Shown here piece after piece: positions 41,220 to 51,240 of a stretch of 64,000 nucleotides of DNA. The stretch comes from Phanerodontia chrysosporium. Taxonomy: Eukaryota > Basidiomycota > Agaricomycetes > Polyporales > Phanerochaetaceae. The stretch spans positions 1-64,000 of the forward strand of contig MJGA01000014.1 of NCBI GenBank assembly GCA_001910725.1. The letters are read 5' to 3'. Position numbers and translations under genes: made by a program. The notes below the pieces were generated by a model that searched no databases, was not told the DNA's origin, and worked only from the letters and a program-made list of their open reading frames with translations. Each line of letters begins with the position of its first letter. Positions within the stretch are counted from its first letter, which is position 1.

Positions 41220-44200
41220 TTATTTTCCAGTGGATCCAAACCCGCCTGAACCACGATCGGTTGACTGTAGCGTCTCGACAACTTCTATGTCGACATCAGC
41301 AATTTTCTCCAAGATCAATTGAGCTGCCCTATCTCCAGTCGTGACTGTGAAGTCACTGTCGCTTGTGTTAAGGAGTAATATTTTGACAATGCCCGTGTAG
41401 TCTCGGTCGATAACGCCTGCGCCAACATGAATGCCTTTGAGTGCAAGTCCTGATCGTGGTGCAATTCGTCCATAGGTTCCAGTTGGAACTCGGATGTGAA
41501 TGCCAGTGCTGATGAGTTTGCGGTTTCCTGCTGGAATTGTTGCATCTTCTGCTGCATACAGGTCCCAGCCTGCTGCCTCGGTAGTGCTCTTGGATGGTGT
41601 TTTTCCACCATCTAGAACGATCTGAAGGGTTTCCTCTTCGTCGAGTTCTAAACCGTCTGTTTCCATAGGTGCTTCTTCGTTCCGAACGCGCCAAAATTCC
41701 GCGATCTTCTCTTTAGCACCTTCCAGATTACTCTCTGGTTCCCATTTGTCTTCTTCTGGCCCATAACCCTTCCATCGAACCATGTACCAGTTTCGTTTTC
41801 TGACACGCCCGGTAGTCTTATGGTTGAGAATTTTCTCGACCTCGTACTCGAGCTCTCCGTCGTGAACTTCTGGCTCTGGCGGTGCGGCTCGTTGGCCGAC
41901 GATGGAGGGTGTAGAATAGGGGATTAATTTACTAGCGTGGAACACCGGGTGATATGCCCTATATTGTGGAGGCAGTTTCACCTTGAAGGTTACTTTGGAC
42001 AGTTGCTCGATGATTTCGAACGGTCCTAGGTACCTCGGTGTCAGTGTGCGTTGAGTGGTTTGGTAATCCTTTGAATTTAGCAGGACTTTGTCACCGACTT
42101 TAAACGGCACTTCTTGCTTGTTCTGGTCGTAGTACCACTTCATACGGTCCGCTGCTAGTTGTAGGGCTGCTTTGGCCTTGTCTTGGGCATCTTGTCTAAG
42201 TCTGAATATCTCGTTCAAGTCTTTGCTTTTGGCTTGCTTGTCGAGAGTTGGTCCTGCCCGTGGGTGTCTACCATATTCTAGAAAGAACGGTGTGTCCTTT
42301 GTACTTTCATGTGCTGCGTTGTTGTAGGCGAATTCTGCGGTGGGCAGATAATCGACCCAGTCTTCGTGATTGACATTATCAGCGAAGCAGCGTAGGTACT
42401 GTTCTAGAACTTGATTTACTCGTTCTGTTTGACCGTCTGTCTGAGGATGGTATGCCGTAGACATCGCTGACTCGATACCGAGTAGCTTACACCATTCTTG
42501 AAAGAGTTCTGCCGCGAATTGAGTTCCTCTGTCTGAGATTATCTGCAAAGGTAATCCGTGGATAGGGTAAATTCTATCCATCAGGATCTTTGCGAGGTCT
42601 TTAGCAGAGAATTTGTTCGTTATCGCGAAGAAACGTGCTCTCTTGGTGAGTCGGCATACAACGACGAGGATGGCATCCTTTCCTCTTGACGGCATCAACT
42701 GAGTAATCAAGTCGATGATAATAACTTCCCAAGGTCCATTAGGTACCTTGTTGGGCATGAGTTGTCCGTAGGTCTGCTGTGTGCGATTCTTCATTCGCTG
42801 ACACGTGTCGCAGCCCGTGACGTATTTCTTGACGAAGACAGACATTCCCGGCCACCAATAGTTTCGGGAGACAAGTTCGTAGGTCTTCCATCTGCCTGGA
42901 TGTCCGGCTGATGGGTGGTCGTGGTGCATTTGGACTACTCGTCGTCGTAAGTCCTCATTCTCATCCTTTGGTATGTAGATATGACCCCGGAAGAGTAGCA
43001 ATCCATTCTCAAAGTTCCATTCCTCTAACGGTTTCTTGAACTCGCGTGGGCCTGATTTGAGTAACGATTGATAGTTCTTGGTGACTTCGTCGGATAACAG
43101 AGCCTTCTTGACCTCTTGGAGCAGTAAATCGTCGTTTACTGGAGCGTCATGGGAGGCATCGATCGCGCAGACTTCGAGCAGATTGGCGAAAAATTCTGGC
43201 TTCAGAAGAATATGGTCGCGATTATCGAGTTCTACCCCCTCTTCATGATCTGGTCTCCTGGACAGAGGGTCTTCAGCTTCCATGCTTTTACCCGGCTTGT
43301 GGTGTAGTGTGAAATGGAATCTTGTTAGGTATAACGCCCAACGAGCTTGACGGCGAGACAATTTCTGGGCCTGCTTAAAATAAGTCAGGTTCTGGTGGTC
43401 TGACCATATCTCAAATTTCTCCGGATGTCCCTCTAGATAGTGCCTATACTCTTCTAACCCGCGGATTATGGCCAACATCTCCTTGTCGTATATCTCATAG
43501 TTCCTTTCGTGAACATTGAGTGACTTGGAGTGGAAGGCTACCGGATGGTAAAGCTTATCGTTTGGGTCGAGTTGTGACAAAACCGAGCCGATCGCGAAGT
43601 CACTCGCGTCGGTAGAGAGCCTGAACGGATTAACGTCGTCCGGAATTCGTAGAATTGGTGCAGAAGTGAACGCCTTTTTCAGGTCGTCAAACGCCTTCTG
43701 CTGGTCAGAACCCCATTCCCATGGTTGATCCTTCTTGGTGAGTGTCGTGAGTGGCTTCGTGATCTTCGCAAAGTCTTTAATGAACCTGCGATAGAAATTC
43801 GCGAATCCAAGGAATGCCTGAACGTGCTTGACCTTGGTCGGTACGGGCCACTCCGTTACGCCTGTGACTTTAGCAGGGTCCATTTCTACATGATTCTTAG
43901 ATATAATCATGCCGAGATAGGCGAGCTTGTCCTTCTCGAATAGACACTTTTCTGCCTTTGCGAAGAGATCGTTGTCTTCCAGTCGCTGCAACACTTCGTG
44001 TACGATCTTTCGATGTTCCTCGCGGTCGTTGCCGAAGATGAGGATATCGTCGAGGTAGACCATAACCTTTCCTTGACGGATAAGGTCTTCGAAAATGTTG
44101 TTCATCATATTCTGGAATGTTGCCGGTGCGTTTGCGAATCCAAAGTACATAACTTTGGCCTGGAATAAACCGTCCTTGGTTACAAAAGCCGTTTTCCACT

Positions 44201-45371
44201 CGTCACCTTCCTTGATGCGGACATTGTTATATCCCCATCGAAGGTCGATCTTTGTGAATATCGACGCCTGAGATAGTGCGTCGATTAAATCGGCGATGCG
44301 AGGGATAGGATAACGGTTTTTCTTTGTAATTCCGTTCAAGGGGCGGTAATCCATGCAAGGTCGCAAACTGCCATCGGCCTTCTTTACGAAAAAGAATGAT
44401 GCAGCGATGGGTGACTTCGACTCTTCAATGTAGCCTTTTCGGCGTTCCTCACGAATCCACTCGTCGAAAGACGAGCGTTGTCTCTGGTCTAGTGGGTACA
44501 CCTTTCCGATTGGGGGCAGCTTTGCTCCTTCCTCAAATTCGATGGCATGATCCCATGGTTTGTGGGTGGGCATGCGTTCAGACTTGGTTTTACTGAATAC
44601 GCTTTCGAATTTGTGGACCCAACTCGGTACCTGTGATTTCCATTGCGAGGTGTCAACTGTATCGTCGTCATCCTTTTCCAGGATGTCAGCGACGGCCTCG
44701 GCTTGCGTTCGTTCCTCTGGGTTGCTGAAATCAACCCAGTTGATGTGGTGGGGAATATCCTCTTCTCCAATATCGTCCAGTGAGGATTCCCAAGGTTGCT
44801 CTGGTTCGAGCTCTGCCAGCTCCTCGTCATTGCCGATTTCGATGTCGAGGGCTTGGACTTTCTGTGCCATGCTGGAGACTTTACATGATTCAGGACATCT
44901 GGTGAACTCCCAATTGCCTTTTGCCCAGTCGATTTCTGGGTTATGCCGGTATAGGAACTTATACCCTATGTACATGTCTTTGTCGTGCAAATCCGTCACG
45001 AGCAAGTACTGGGTGTGTTTATGCGTTCCAATTTCCAAGTAGGCTCGCAGGGCGTGAGTGATTCGTCCTGCTTTATTGATCGTTCCATCCGCATTTTTGA
45101 CTTCATACGGATTTGCCAACTTAATAGTTACCAGATTGTTCTTTTCGACGAAGCTGTGATTGATGAAACTCGTCGTGGCGCCTGAATCAACCAGGGCTTC
45201 TGCCTGCGCTTTTTTACCATACACCCACAGAGTAATAGGAAGTTTGAACGATAATGATTTATTACGCGAGACGTTCAATACATCAATGTCAATTACTCTA
45301 TCTACATCCAGTGTAGACTCGGCCGTGGGTACATGATCAGCGTTATTAACCTGTAGGACGCAGGGATCCAC
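41220..45371 (-). CDS. Pol of the outer chromovirus: PR-RT-RH-IN-chromodomain-dUTPase
   Basis: A 1,383-codon uninterrupted frame beginning GTG at the last base of the gag TAG, in the -1 frame relative to gag, with no ATG at its start. Domains in order: aspartic protease (VDSGATTSF, ~60), reverse transcriptase with YLDDILIF near 439, RNase H (STDASDFAIGSVL), integrase zinc finger (HHDHPSAGHPG...CDTCQ), DDE core with SDRGTQFAA near 948, GPY/F module, chromodomain at about 1174-1235 (YEVEKILNHK...VRWKGYGPEEDKWEP), then dUTPase at about 1257-1383. All five dUTPase motifs are present: AAGWDLYA, PRSGLA, GAGVIDRDYTG, GDRAAQLIL, GSGGFGSTG. No stop or frameshift was seen, so it may be competent. Expression is presumably by -1 frameshift or reinitiation. 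Confidence 0.93.
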   Translation of the reverse strand: MDPCVLQVNNADHVPTAESTLDVDRVIDIDVLNVSRNKSLSFKLPITLWVYGKKAQAEALVDSGATTSFINHSFVEKNNLVTIKLANPYEVKNADGTINKAGRITHALRAYLEIGTHKHTQYLLVTDLHDKDMYIGYKFLYRHNPEIDWAKGNWEFTRCPESCKVSSMAQKVQALDIEIGNDEELAELEPEQPWESSLDDIGEEDIPHHINWVDFSNPEERTQAEAVADILEKDDDDTVDTSQWKSQVPSWVHKFESVFSKTKSERMPTHKPWDHAIEFEEGAKLPPIGKVYPLDQRQRSSFDEWIREERRKGYIEESKSPIAASFFFVKKADGSLRPCMDYRPLNGITKKNRYPIPRIADLIDALSQASIFTKIDLRWGYNNVRIKEGDEWKTAFVTKDGLFQAKVMYFGFANAPATFQNMMNNIFEDLIRQGKVMVYLDDILIFGNDREEHRKIVHEVLQRLEDNDLFAKAEKCLFEKDKLAYLGMIISKNHVEMDPAKVTGVTEWPVPTKVKHVQAFLGFANFYRRFIKDFAKITKPLTTLTKKDQPWEWGSDQQKAFDDLKKAFTSAPILRIPDDVNPFRLSTDASDFAIGSVLSQLDPNDKLYHPVAFHSKSLNVHERNYEIYDKEMLAIIRGLEEYRHYLEGHPEKFEIWSDHQNLTYFKQAQKLSRRQARWALYLTRFHFTLHHKPGKSMEAEDPLSRRPDHEEGVELDNRDHILLKPEFFANLLEVCAIDASHDAPVNDDLLLQEVKKALLSDEVTKNYQSLLKSGPREFKKPLEEWNFENGLLLFRGHIYIPKDENEDLRRRVVQMHHDHPSAGHPGRWKTYELVSRNYWWPGMSVFVKKYVTGCDTCQRMKNRTQQTYGQLMPNKVPNGPWEVIIIDLITQLMPSRGKDAILVVVCRLTKRARFFAITNKFSAKDLAKILMDRIYPIHGLPLQIISDRGTQFAAELFQEWCKLLGIESAMSTAYHPQTDGQTERVNQVLEQYLRCFADNVNHEDWVDYLPTAEFAYNNAAHESTKDTPFFLEYGRHPRAGPTLDKQAKSKDLNEIFRLRQDAQDKAKAALQLAADRMKWYYDQNKQEVPFKVGDKVLLNSKDYQTTQRTLTPRYLGPFEIIEQLSKVTFKVKLPPQYRAYHPVFHASKLIPYSTPSIVGQRAAPPEPEVHDGELEYEVEKILNHKTTGRVRKRNWYMVRWKGYGPEEDKWEPESNLEGAKEKIAEFWRVRNEEAPMETDGLELDEEETLQIVLDGGKTPSKSTTEAAGWDLYAAEDATIPAGNRKLISTGIHIRVPTGTYGRIAPRSGLALKGIHVGAGVIDRDYTGIVKILLLNTSDSDFTVTTGDRAAQLILEKIADVDIEVVETLQSTDRGSGGFGSTGK

Positions 45372-46473
45372 TACAGGTCGTTGAGAAAATCCACTTTCCG
45401 GTCAGACGATTTCGCGTATTTAGCAGCTCGGGCCCTCATACGTGCACGCCTAGCTTTCCGCTCATCAACGGGTTCCTGGGGGGGAGTCTGTTTCAACTCC
45501 TTCTCATCCTCCTCCGTCCATTCGTGGATATGGGCCGCATTGATGACGACTTCGTCGTCGGCCTCGAGTCCCGCGATCTCCTTCTCCAGTTCGGCCATCC
45601 TGGCCTTCGCTTGATTGAAGGAGTTTTTCTTGGCGGCGATTGCCGCTGCGTTCTTGCCTTTTCCTTGATTATTACTCCCCCCGCTCGAGGAGGAGGCCTT
45701 GCCGTTGTTGTTGTTACCGGAGGACTGCTGCGGCTTTTGGTCCTTGAGCGAGAAGCAGTCCGAAGTGACGTGCGTTTTAGCACGCGCGAACTTCTTCAGC
45801 TCAGTGCAAATGGCGCAGGGAGTTGAAACCTTCTTAGCTTCCTGTGAATTCGCCTGTTGTTTCCCCTTGCCTTTGCCCTTGCCCGTCTGAGCCGCGCTGA
45901 TGTCCATTGCATTCGGGTCCGGTGTAGAACCCGAGCCATGCGAGTTTCCCTTGCTGAAGATGTGCGTCGCTGCGCGGTCAGGGTAGAGTTCCTTGTATGC
46001 CTCAACGAGATACGTCATGAATTCTGACGCAGTTGTAGGCCAACTCGAACGACCGCGACCCAGCACGAAGATGCCCAACTTCTCCTCGACGTTGTCGTAC
46101 AGCTTGTTAATCATGTGCGCGTCCGTGAACGGCTTGCTGCTGTTGTCGAGGAGTACCTTGAAGCGAACCGAGTAGTCGATGATGTCCTTCTGGAGAGCCG
46201 ACTTGTCGTTGAGTAGCTTCTCGAGGTCCTTCGTTGCCGTGCGCGTAACATCCTTTTGACCGTAAACCGTCTGGAGACTAGCCCAGAAACTGTCGACCGA
46301 GCCCATGTCCTCGCCCCTGGCGTTCTTGTCCAACAGTGGTTGCATCAGCTTCAGGGCTGGTTCGCGCAACAGGGACAACGCATTGACTATGCGCTGTTTG
46401 TCCGTCGTGATGCCCTGGGTGCTGTTCCAGAGTTCGACCAGGTTTTTCCATTCCTCGAACTTCGTCGTATTCT
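45371..46473 (-). pseudogene. gag of the outer chromovirus, 3' part (split by the nested element)
   Basis: Downstream part of the outer gag, open from the nested insertion site (46473) to the TAG at 45373-45371. It holds the capsid-like helices (SVDSFWASLQTVYGQKD, DYSVRFKVLLDNSSKPF) and a Cys/His knuckle of unusual spacing, CAIC then 11 residues then H-x4-C, instead of CX2CX4HX4C. A Lys/Glu-rich tail follows. The first part is at 54572-55039. If one copy of the ATTCT duplication is discounted, the two parts sum to 1,566 nt, exactly 522 codons, close to the inner gag (527 codons). This shows that the insertion, not other damage, broke the gene. Confidence 0.88.
46469..46473. repeat. target-site duplication, left, inner retrotransposon
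   Basis: ATTCT immediately before the left inner LTR; repeated at 54572-54576. Confidence 0.85.
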
Positions 46474-47072
46474 ATCACAAAAATGCGCTGCCCTAGCGCC
46501 TATACACCAAACCAACCAGCAATACTCACTGGCAAAGGTTTACTTGGACTACAAAGGGTGTAGCCAGGCTTGAAGACGAGGTATAGAGGCTAGAGAGGTG
46601 AGATGCGATGAGATTGAAGCTGGGGAGGCACCCCCAGCCCTCAGGGTTTATATACATGTGTACCAGGTCCCCAGGGACCGGTGTTCAGGGTCCTAGCTAT
46701 CTAATACCTACTACGCTATTGGCTAGTGCCCTACAGGCATTCCTACATTCTCCTACACGTTCCTAAATGTTCCTACGATGTCCCAGAAACCTCCAGAACG
46801 TTCCAGCACTGTCCGGACCTGTTCAGAGACCTCCAGGACTTTCTAGTCCATTCCGGAGTGTCTCGGCGCTTCCAGACCCTTGCCTGCTTCTAGACCTTCG
46901 ACCATGTGACCCTGGGATACCGCACGTGTGCGCATCACGTGACCGCCGTATCACGTGACCAGCCCCGAGCCTAGGGCTGTCACTCCAGCGCTTCTGCATG
47001 TCACAGTTCGGAGTAATCGCTTCTGTCACCTGCTGCCCCTAACCCTAAGGGTTAAGACGAAAAACTGTGACA
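46474..47072 (-). repeat. 3' LTR of the inner element
   Basis: 599 bp. On the element strand it begins TGTCACAG and, judged by the target duplication, ends GTGAT rather than the usual CA. It contains three CACGTG boxes (46923, 46936, 46952), a GAACGTTC heat-shock-like palindrome (46796-46803), a TATATAAA box and a TTAGGGTTAGGG pair near its start. Confidence 0.92.
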
Positions 47073-47107
47073 TTACCCCCAATTCTAGCTGAACCTCCTG
47101 GTGAAGC

Positions 47108-50100
47108 CTAAATACCAGTGGAGCCAAAACCATCGCTGCTGCGAATGGTTGAGTCGAGGCGAGAAACCGGAGTTGGTTCGGCGTAGGAGATTCTTTCGAG
47201 TACGAGTTGAGCGACACGATCACCCTTGTGGAAAGTAAAGGTGTCGGGCGAGTTGTTGATGAGTAGAATTTTGAGCTCCCCTCGATAATCTCGGTCAATA
47301 ACGCCTGCTCCTATGTCGATGCCTCTGAGGCTGAGGCCACTCCGTGGTGCGACTCGAGCGTAGGTACCTGGTGGAGTACACATTCGAAGGCCCGTTGACG
47401 CTAGCTTGCGATCATGGGGCTTGAGCGTAAGGTCTTCCGTGATGAAAAGATCCAACCCTGCACTTTCTGGCGAGCCACGTGAGGGGAGTTTTGCGTCCTT
47501 GTTCATGAGCTCGACCTCGAACTGGTCGTCTGCTCCCCAAGATTGGAGTAGCGCGAGTTCGCGCACGAAAAACTCATCCTCCTCGTCGTGGTGGCGTTGC
47601 AGAAGGGAAATTGCCTTCGGCGCATCTGGGTATTTCCTGTGGAATTGTTTGACCTTCGCCATAGCGTGCTTGAGATTGGGCAAGTATTCCCATGTGTCGC
47701 TATGCTCATCGTAGCCTCTCCACCGTACTCGGTACATAACACGGCCTTTAGAGTCTGGCTGTGCATCTACGATCTGCTCGACCTCGTACTCCTCGTCATC
47801 ACCCACACGAATGGGTGGTAGGGGTTTGCGCGTGCGATTGGCAACCTCATCCTCGACGTGCTTCGTGAGCTTGCTTGCGTGGAAGACCGGGTGAACCTTC
47901 ACATGGGCTGGTAACTTCAGCTTGAAGGTGACCGGTCCCAGCTGCTCTACGATCTCGTAAGGGCCTACTCGCTTTGGTGCCAGTTTCTTGGAGGGAACCC
48001 GAAGGTTCAGATCCTTTGCGTCAAGCCAAACACGGTCTCCGACCTTGAACAAGGGTTCTGATTTACCCTGGTCGTAGTACCACTTCATTCGCTCTGCAGC
48101 CAGCATGAGCGCGGTTTTCGCCTGATCTTGGGCCTCCTGTCTAAGCTTCGTCCAGTCGTCCAGTTCTGACAACCTTGTAACACGGTCCTGCTCTGGGAAC
48201 ATGCGTGGATGACGGCCATATTCGACGAAGAATGGCGAGTTCTTGGTGCTTTCATGCGCCTGGTTGTTGTACGCAAACTCGGCAGAGGGCAAAAGGTACG
48301 CCCAGTCGTCCTGCCTGAAGCTTGTGTAGCAGCGCAGATATTGCTCCAATGACTGATTAACTCGCTCAGTCTGACCGTCTGCCTGAGGGTGAAACGCTGT
48401 AGTCATTGCTGACTTGATCCCCAGGAGTCTGCACCATTCCTGGAAGAGTTTCGCGGCGAACTGCGTTCCTCTATCCGAAATGATCTGTCTGGGTAGGCCG
48501 TGCAAAGGCCAAACACGCTCATAGAGCAAATTTCCCAGATCCTTGGCTGAAAACTCCTTGGTGATGGGGAGGAAATGTGCTCGCTTGGTTAAGCGGCAAA
48601 CGACTACGAAGATAGCGTTGTAACCGTCCGACTCAGGCAAGTCCGTGATCATATCGCATGAGATTATCTCCCAGGGTTCCGACGGAACCTCGTTCGGTTG
48701 TAGCAGGCCAGCAGGCTTCTGGTTGACGTTTTTATGCGACTGGCAGACTTCGCAGCCTGCGACGTACTTCTTGACGTAAACCGACATTCCTGGCCACCAG
48801 TAGTTGCGCGACAGCAACTCCAACGTCTTCCATCGTCCAGGGTGTCCAGCCCCAGGGAAGTCGTGGTGTAACTTGAGTAGATCCGCCCTAATCTTGTCGT
48901 CCTTGGGCACATACACCTTGCCTCGGTGCAGTAGTAGCCCGTCCTCGAGGTGCCATTCCGCTAAGTCCTTCCCGAACTCTCTTGGTCCTTTCAACATCAG
49001 GTCTTTGTACGACTTGGTGACTTCGTCGTCCAGCAGGGCTTTTCTGATCCTTTCTAGCAGTTTGCTATCGTCCACTATCGATGAATGGGTTGGTTGCATG
49101 GCTCGAATCGCGAAATATTCTGGCTTCAAAAGGACTTTTTCACGATTGTCGCAATCCACCCCCAATTCATGATCTGGCCTCCTGGACATTGGATCAGCCC
49201 GCTTCATCGTCTTTCCAGGCTTGTGCTCCAACTTGAAGTGGAAACGTGTGAGGAAAAGACTCCAACGTGCTTGGCGTCGCGTCAAGTCTTGCGCCTTGCG
49301 GAAATAGGTCAAATTCTGGTGATCTGACCATATGTCGAATGGTAGAGGGTGTCCCTCCAAGTGGTGGCGCCATTCCTTCAATGCGCGGATGATGGCTAGC
49401 ATCTCCTTGTCGTATATCTCGTAGTTGCGCTCATGTACGCCTAGCGCCTTGGAGTAAAACGCGACAGGGTGCCAAAGGCCATCCTCGCCCAGTTGCTCAA
49501 GTACAGCCCCCGTAGCAAAGTCTGACGAATCGCATTCGAGCCTAAAAGGGTGCTCGTCGTCTGGAATCTTGAGAATAGGCGCAGTAGTGAACGCTCTTTT
49601 GAGTGTATCGAAGGCATCCTGCTGCTCAGGCCCCCATTCCCACTCTTTGCCTTTGCGGGTAAGCTCTGACAATGGGCGAACAATCTTGCCAAAGTCTCGA
49701 ATAAACCGTCGGTAGAAGTTAGCAAAACCCAGGAAAGCCTGGACATCTTTGACCCTTTTGGGTATGGGCCAAGATAAAACGCCATCTACCTTCGATGGAT
49801 CCATCTGAACCGACCCCTTGCTGATGATCATTCCGAGGTATTCAATGCTATCCGTCTCGAAGAAGCATTTTTCTGGCTTAGCGAACAGGTCATTGTCGCG
49901 TAGCCGCTGCAATACCTCGCGAACTAATCGCCGATGGTGGTCCAAGTCATTCGTGAAGATGAGAATGTCGTCTAGGTAGACCATGACATGCCCTTCTCGA
50001 ATCAGATCGTCGAGAATATGGTTCATCATGCGCTGAAAGGTTGCTGGTGCATTGCTGAGGCCGAAGAACATCACTGTAGGTTCGTATAAACCGAAAGGTG

Positions 50101-51169
50101 TGATGAAGGCCAGCTTCCACTCGTCTCCTTCCTTGATTCTGACGTTGTTATACCCCCATCTAAGGTCAATCTTGGTGTATATACTAGCCTTAGATAGTCG
50201 ATCTATAAGGTCTGAGATCTTGGGTATAGGGAAGCGGTCTTTCTTAACGACTTCGTTCAGCTTTCTGTAGTCCTGCACCAAGCGCAATGAACCGTCCTTC
50301 TTCTTCACGAAAAAGACTGGTGCTGCCAGCGGGGATTTACTTGGTCTGATGTATCCCTTGGCGAGATTCTCCTGAATCCACTCGTCCAGAGAATTCCTCT
50401 CTTCTGGCGACAGCGAGTAATTACGAGCTGGTCGAGGTAGGGTAGCTCCGTCGATAAACTCGACAGCGTGGTCGTAAGGCTTTCGTACGGGTAACCGTTC
50501 GCTTGCACGCTTCGAAAATACGTCCCCATAGTCTTGATACTGTGCAGGGACAAGCTGCTCCCAGCCCTCGATTCCCTCCAGCGAACGAATACTGCACATC
50601 GCTGCGATCTTCCGGCAAGTTAATGCCAAAACGCGGCCATCTGGGGTGGAAGGGTCGACCCACTGGAGCCAAGGCTCCTCTTCTTCCTCCTCGAAGTCCT
50701 CATCCATAGGTTCTTCGAGCTCTGCTTGCGCTACTTGAGCCTTGTGGCTGGTAAAGCGACAAGAATCTGGGCATCTGGAGTACTTCCACTCGCCCTTATC
50801 CCAATCTATCTCGGGATTATGCTTCTTCAAGTAGCTAAAGCCGAGGAACATGTCCTTTCCACCCAGATCTGTAATGAGGCATGCTTGTCTGGAGACATGG
50901 TCCCCTACGGCTACGTCGAGCCAAGCGTACTCCTCAATACTGCCACACTTGTTCCTGGAGCCATCTGCGTTGTAAACGCGTATCTCCCTGGCCAGCTGGT
51001 TCGTCTTCAGCTTATGCTTCTTGACGAAGCGATGGCTAATGAACACAGCATAGGCCCCTGAATCAACCAGCGCGGTAGTCTGCACTCTGATTTCCTTACC
51101 CTGACTCAAAGTTACTGGAACGATAAAGCTCGATTTAGAGGGTAAACTAGAGACTTTTCTCGATTCCAA
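47108..51169 (-). CDS. Pol of the inner chromovirus: PR-RT-RH-IN-chromodomain-dUTPase
   Basis: At least 1,353 codons with no stop. The first codon of this stretch is TTG and the open frame continues upstream past the gag stop in the -1 frame, so there is no Pol ATG. Domains: protease (LVDSGAYAVF, ~35), RT with YLDDILIF near 398, RNase H (DSSDFATGAVL), integrase zinc finger (HHDFPGAGHPG...CEVCQ, ~770), DDE core with SDRGTQFAA near 897, GPY/F module (VGPYEIVEQLGPVTFKLKLP), chromodomain about 1123-1186 (YEVEQIVDAQ...VRWRGYDEHSDTWEYLP), and a C-terminal dUTPase about 1220-1353. The dUTPase motifs are SAGLDLFI, PRSGLS, GAGVIDRDYRG, GDRVAQLVLE and SDGFGSTG. Everything needed for activity appears intact. 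Confidence 0.93.
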   Translation of the reverse strand: MESRKVSSLPSKSSFIVPVTLSQGKEIRVQTTALVDSGAYAVFISHRFVKKHKLKTNQLAREIRVYNADGSRNKCGSIEEYAWLDVAVGDHVSRQACLITDLGGKDMFLGFSYLKKHNPEIDWDKGEWKYSRCPDSCRFTSHKAQVAQAELEEPMDEDFEEEEEEPWLQWVDPSTPDGRVLALTCRKIAAMCSIRSLEGIEGWEQLVPAQYQDYGDVFSKRASERLPVRKPYDHAVEFIDGATLPRPARNYSLSPEERNSLDEWIQENLAKGYIRPSKSPLAAPVFFVKKKDGSLRLVQDYRKLNEVVKKDRFPIPKISDLIDRLSKASIYTKIDLRWGYNNVRIKEGDEWKLAFITPFGLYEPTVMFFGLSNAPATFQRMMNHILDDLIREGHVMVYLDDILIFTNDLDHHRRLVREVLQRLRDNDLFAKPEKCFFETDSIEYLGMIISKGSVQMDPSKVDGVLSWPIPKRVKDVQAFLGFANFYRRFIRDFGKIVRPLSELTRKGKEWEWGPEQQDAFDTLKRAFTTAPILKIPDDEHPFRLECDSSDFATGAVLEQLGEDGLWHPVAFYSKALGVHERNYEIYDKEMLAIIRALKEWRHHLEGHPLPFDIWSDHQNLTYFRKAQDLTRRQARWSLFLTRFHFKLEHKPGKTMKRADPMSRRPDHELGVDCDNREKVLLKPEYFAIRAMQPTHSSIVDDSKLLERIRKALLDDEVTKSYKDLMLKGPREFGKDLAEWHLEDGLLLHRGKVYVPKDDKIRADLLKLHHDFPGAGHPGRWKTLELLSRNYWWPGMSVYVKKYVAGCEVCQSHKNVNQKPAGLLQPNEVPSEPWEIISCDMITDLPESDGYNAIFVVVCRLTKRAHFLPITKEFSAKDLGNLLYERVWPLHGLPRQIISDRGTQFAAKLFQEWCRLLGIKSAMTTAFHPQADGQTERVNQSLEQYLRCYTSFRQDDWAYLLPSAEFAYNNQAHESTKNSPFFVEYGRHPRMFPEQDRVTRLSELDDWTKLRQEAQDQAKTALMLAAERMKWYYDQGKSEPLFKVGDRVWLDAKDLNLRVPSKKLAPKRVGPYEIVEQLGPVTFKLKLPAHVKVHPVFHASKLTKHVEDEVANRTRKPLPPIRVGDDEEYEVEQIVDAQPDSKGRVMYRVRWRGYDEHSDTWEYLPNLKHAMAKVKQFHRKYPDAPKAISLLQRHHDEEDEFFVRELALLQSWGADDQFEVELMNKDAKLPSRGSPESAGLDLFITEDLTLKPHDRKLASTGLRMCTPPGTYARVAPRSGLSLRGIDIGAGVIDRDYRGELKILLINNSPDTFTFHKGDRVAQLVLERISYAEPTPVSRLDSTIRSSDGFGSTGI

Positions 51170-51240
51170 AACTGATCTAATACATTCTACTGAGTCGGGA
51201 GGGTAAAGGAAATCTAAAAACGGACCAGATGTCGCAGACT

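Noticed and set aside
47037..47060. TTAGGG-type repeats suggesting a telomere or interstitial telomeric block
   Set aside because: Only one or two units, present identically in both inner LTRs, so they are part of the LTR.
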